This document shows positions 63,233 to 64,000 of a stretch of 64,000 nucleotides of DNA, piece after piece. The position numbers and the translations under genes are program-made. Numbering within the stretch: position 1 is the first letter of the stretch; every line of letters begins with the position of its first letter. Origin of the DNA: Galbibacter mesophilus (GTDB taxonomy: Bacteria > Bacteroidota > Bacteroidia > Flavobacteriales > Flavobacteriaceae); contig NZ_JAMQVC010000002.1 of the NCBI RefSeq assembly GCF_023721415.1, positions 310,001-374,000 of the forward strand. The letters are read 5' to 3'. The notes under the pieces are model-generated. The model saw only the letters and a list, made by a program, of their open reading frames with translations. It was not told the DNA's origin and did not search any database.

Positions 63233-63775
63233 TTAAATTAAGGATAAATTTTTAAGTATAAAATCAGCTCTTTCCTCTACAGTTCCGGTAGGAACATCCT
63301 TTAAACCGTAGTCATATTTTTCATACGTTTCTTTCAAGTATTGGTGAATTTTTTTTGCCTGCTCAAAATTCTCGTAGCGTTCACTGTCAGACCTGTATAT
63401 TTCTTCCCATGGAGGAAGTAAAAAAACCAGATCATACCGGTAATTTTCACAAGCTTCATTGAAATAATTAGGATACTCATCCCCAGCATAGTCCATATAA
63501 GCAAGAACATCTGGAACACCGCGATCAAAAAAAACAGTCCCATGGAGCTTCTCAGCATCCTTGTGTTGTTGAATACGGCCTTCCAATAATTTTTTACTGA
63601 AGAGTAGGGAATCGGTTAGAAAAAGTTGCTCAATGCCCTTTTCCCTTGCTTCCTGGGTAACTTGTCTTGAAATTTCCAATATGCACTGGTGTCCATTTTG
63701 CTTTAAAAAGTCTATAACAGTAGTTTTTCCCGTTCCAGGACCACCAGTAATTACTATTTTTTTATTTCTGTTCAT
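63233..63775 (-). CDS. small P-loop ATPase (AAA_28-like)
   Basis: 180 residues from the ATG at 63775 (MNRNKKIVITGGPGTGKTTV). A longer upstream frame adds 45 residues of intergenic translation. Walker A GGPGTGKTTVIDFLKQNG, then VFFDRGVPDVLAYMDYAGDE as a Walker B-type region, and VFLLPPWEEIYRSDSERYEN as the lid-like part, match the AAA_28 family of nucleoside- or NMN-kinase-like ATPases. Cytosolic; substrate not known. It lies 29 bp upstream of the RecQ-family gene on the same strand, so the two may be cotranscribed. Confidence 0.8.
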   Translation of the reverse strand: MNRNKKIVITGGPGTGKTTVIDFLKQNGHQCILEISRQVTQEAREKGIEQLFLTDSLLFSKKLLEGRIQQHKDAEKLHGTVFFDRGVPDVLAYMDYAGDEYPNYFNEACENYRYDLVFLLPPWEEIYRSDSERYENFEQAKKIHQYLKETYEKYDYGLKDVPTGTVEERADFILKNLSLI

Positions 63776-63972
63776 GAGATTACATCCAAACTGCAAAAGT
63801 AACCAAATGATAACCGAATTAAAAATGAATGAATGCGAAGAAATTAATACTTCGGAATATTCTGGATTGGGCATGAAAGATTTTAAAAGTAGTCTCAAGT
63901 CGGCAATCACAATATTTCTTTAATATTCATGTATTCGTATAGAAGGAAACTGCTAAATTGATTCGTAAAACT

Positions 63973-63980
63973 TATCTTTG
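63973..63980 (+). promoter_or_regulatory. possible -7 box at window end
   Basis: TATCTTTG matches TAnnTTTG and is followed by GCAC, a usual start context in this phylum. No TTG at the usual distance. The gene it serves would lie beyond the window. Confidence 0.35.
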
Positions 63981-64000
63981 CACAAAACAAATTTGCTTTA

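Overview
This window is a chromosomal segment of a member of the Bacteroidota, almost certainly a Flavobacteriaceae. The evidence is low G+C, TAnnTTTG-type promoter boxes, abundant TonB-dependent receptors with carboxypeptidase-regulatory-like N-terminal domains, a MoxR/DUF58/BatA gene cluster, LytS/LytTR two-component signalling, a 6S-Flavo-like RNA behind zapA, and the dispersed flavobacterial CTTCGACTGCGCTC intergenic repeat. I see no prophage, insertion sequence, CRISPR array, tRNA or rRNA operon. It reads as ordinary core and niche chromosome with several unusual regulatory details.

Layout. 0-8.5 kb: the end of a TldD/PmbA protease gene, then a tight six-gene MoxR-type cluster (DUF4159, MoxR ATPase, DUF58, BatA, DUF4175 with a His-rich tract, and a BatA-like membrane protein). 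8.7-14.3 kb: a GH18 chitinase lipoprotein with chitin-binding modules, L-serine ammonia-lyase, an SDR lacking its catalytic Tyr, a 231-bp array of eleven 21-bp repeats, an AlkB-like dioxygenase and a cupin. 14.5-20.2 kb: a Na+/solute symporter, YifB ATPase, and the pxpABC 5-oxoprolinase operon. 20.2-25.9 kb: an unknown cytosolic protein, an N-acetylmuramidase, an unknown lipoprotein/membrane protein pair, a Tyr- and Ser/Arg-rich secreted protein and a peroxiredoxin. 26-33.8 kb: uvrA and a three-gene envelope operon (M23 peptidase, TonB receptor, secreted protein).

34-36.5 kb: a coiled-coil protein and zapA (cell division), a 6S-like RNA and ribonuclease Y. 36.6-47 kb: a possible lipoprotein with a C-terminal membrane segment, then a Spy-like protein, LytS-type kinase and LytTR regulator, an outer-membrane receptor that shares a 12-bp promoter motif with that operon, and a probable iron-uptake pair (TonB receptor plus PepSY protein). 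47-53 kb: a lactonase-like lipoprotein, an isolated eboE, dnaX with an A10 slippery tract dividing gamma and tau, rnpB, and hutI. 53-64 kb: pta-ackA, a GH43-like enzyme, a sulfatase, an unknown Cys-cluster protein, an alpha/beta hydrolase, a RecQ-family helicase and a small P-loop ATPase.

The most informative observations are the dnaX frameshift site, the LytTR-spaced direct repeat linking the two-component operon to the neighbouring receptor, the 21-bp palindromic repeat array, and the zapA-6S RNA linkage. None of these proves a wholly new system. The repeat array is the least explained element.
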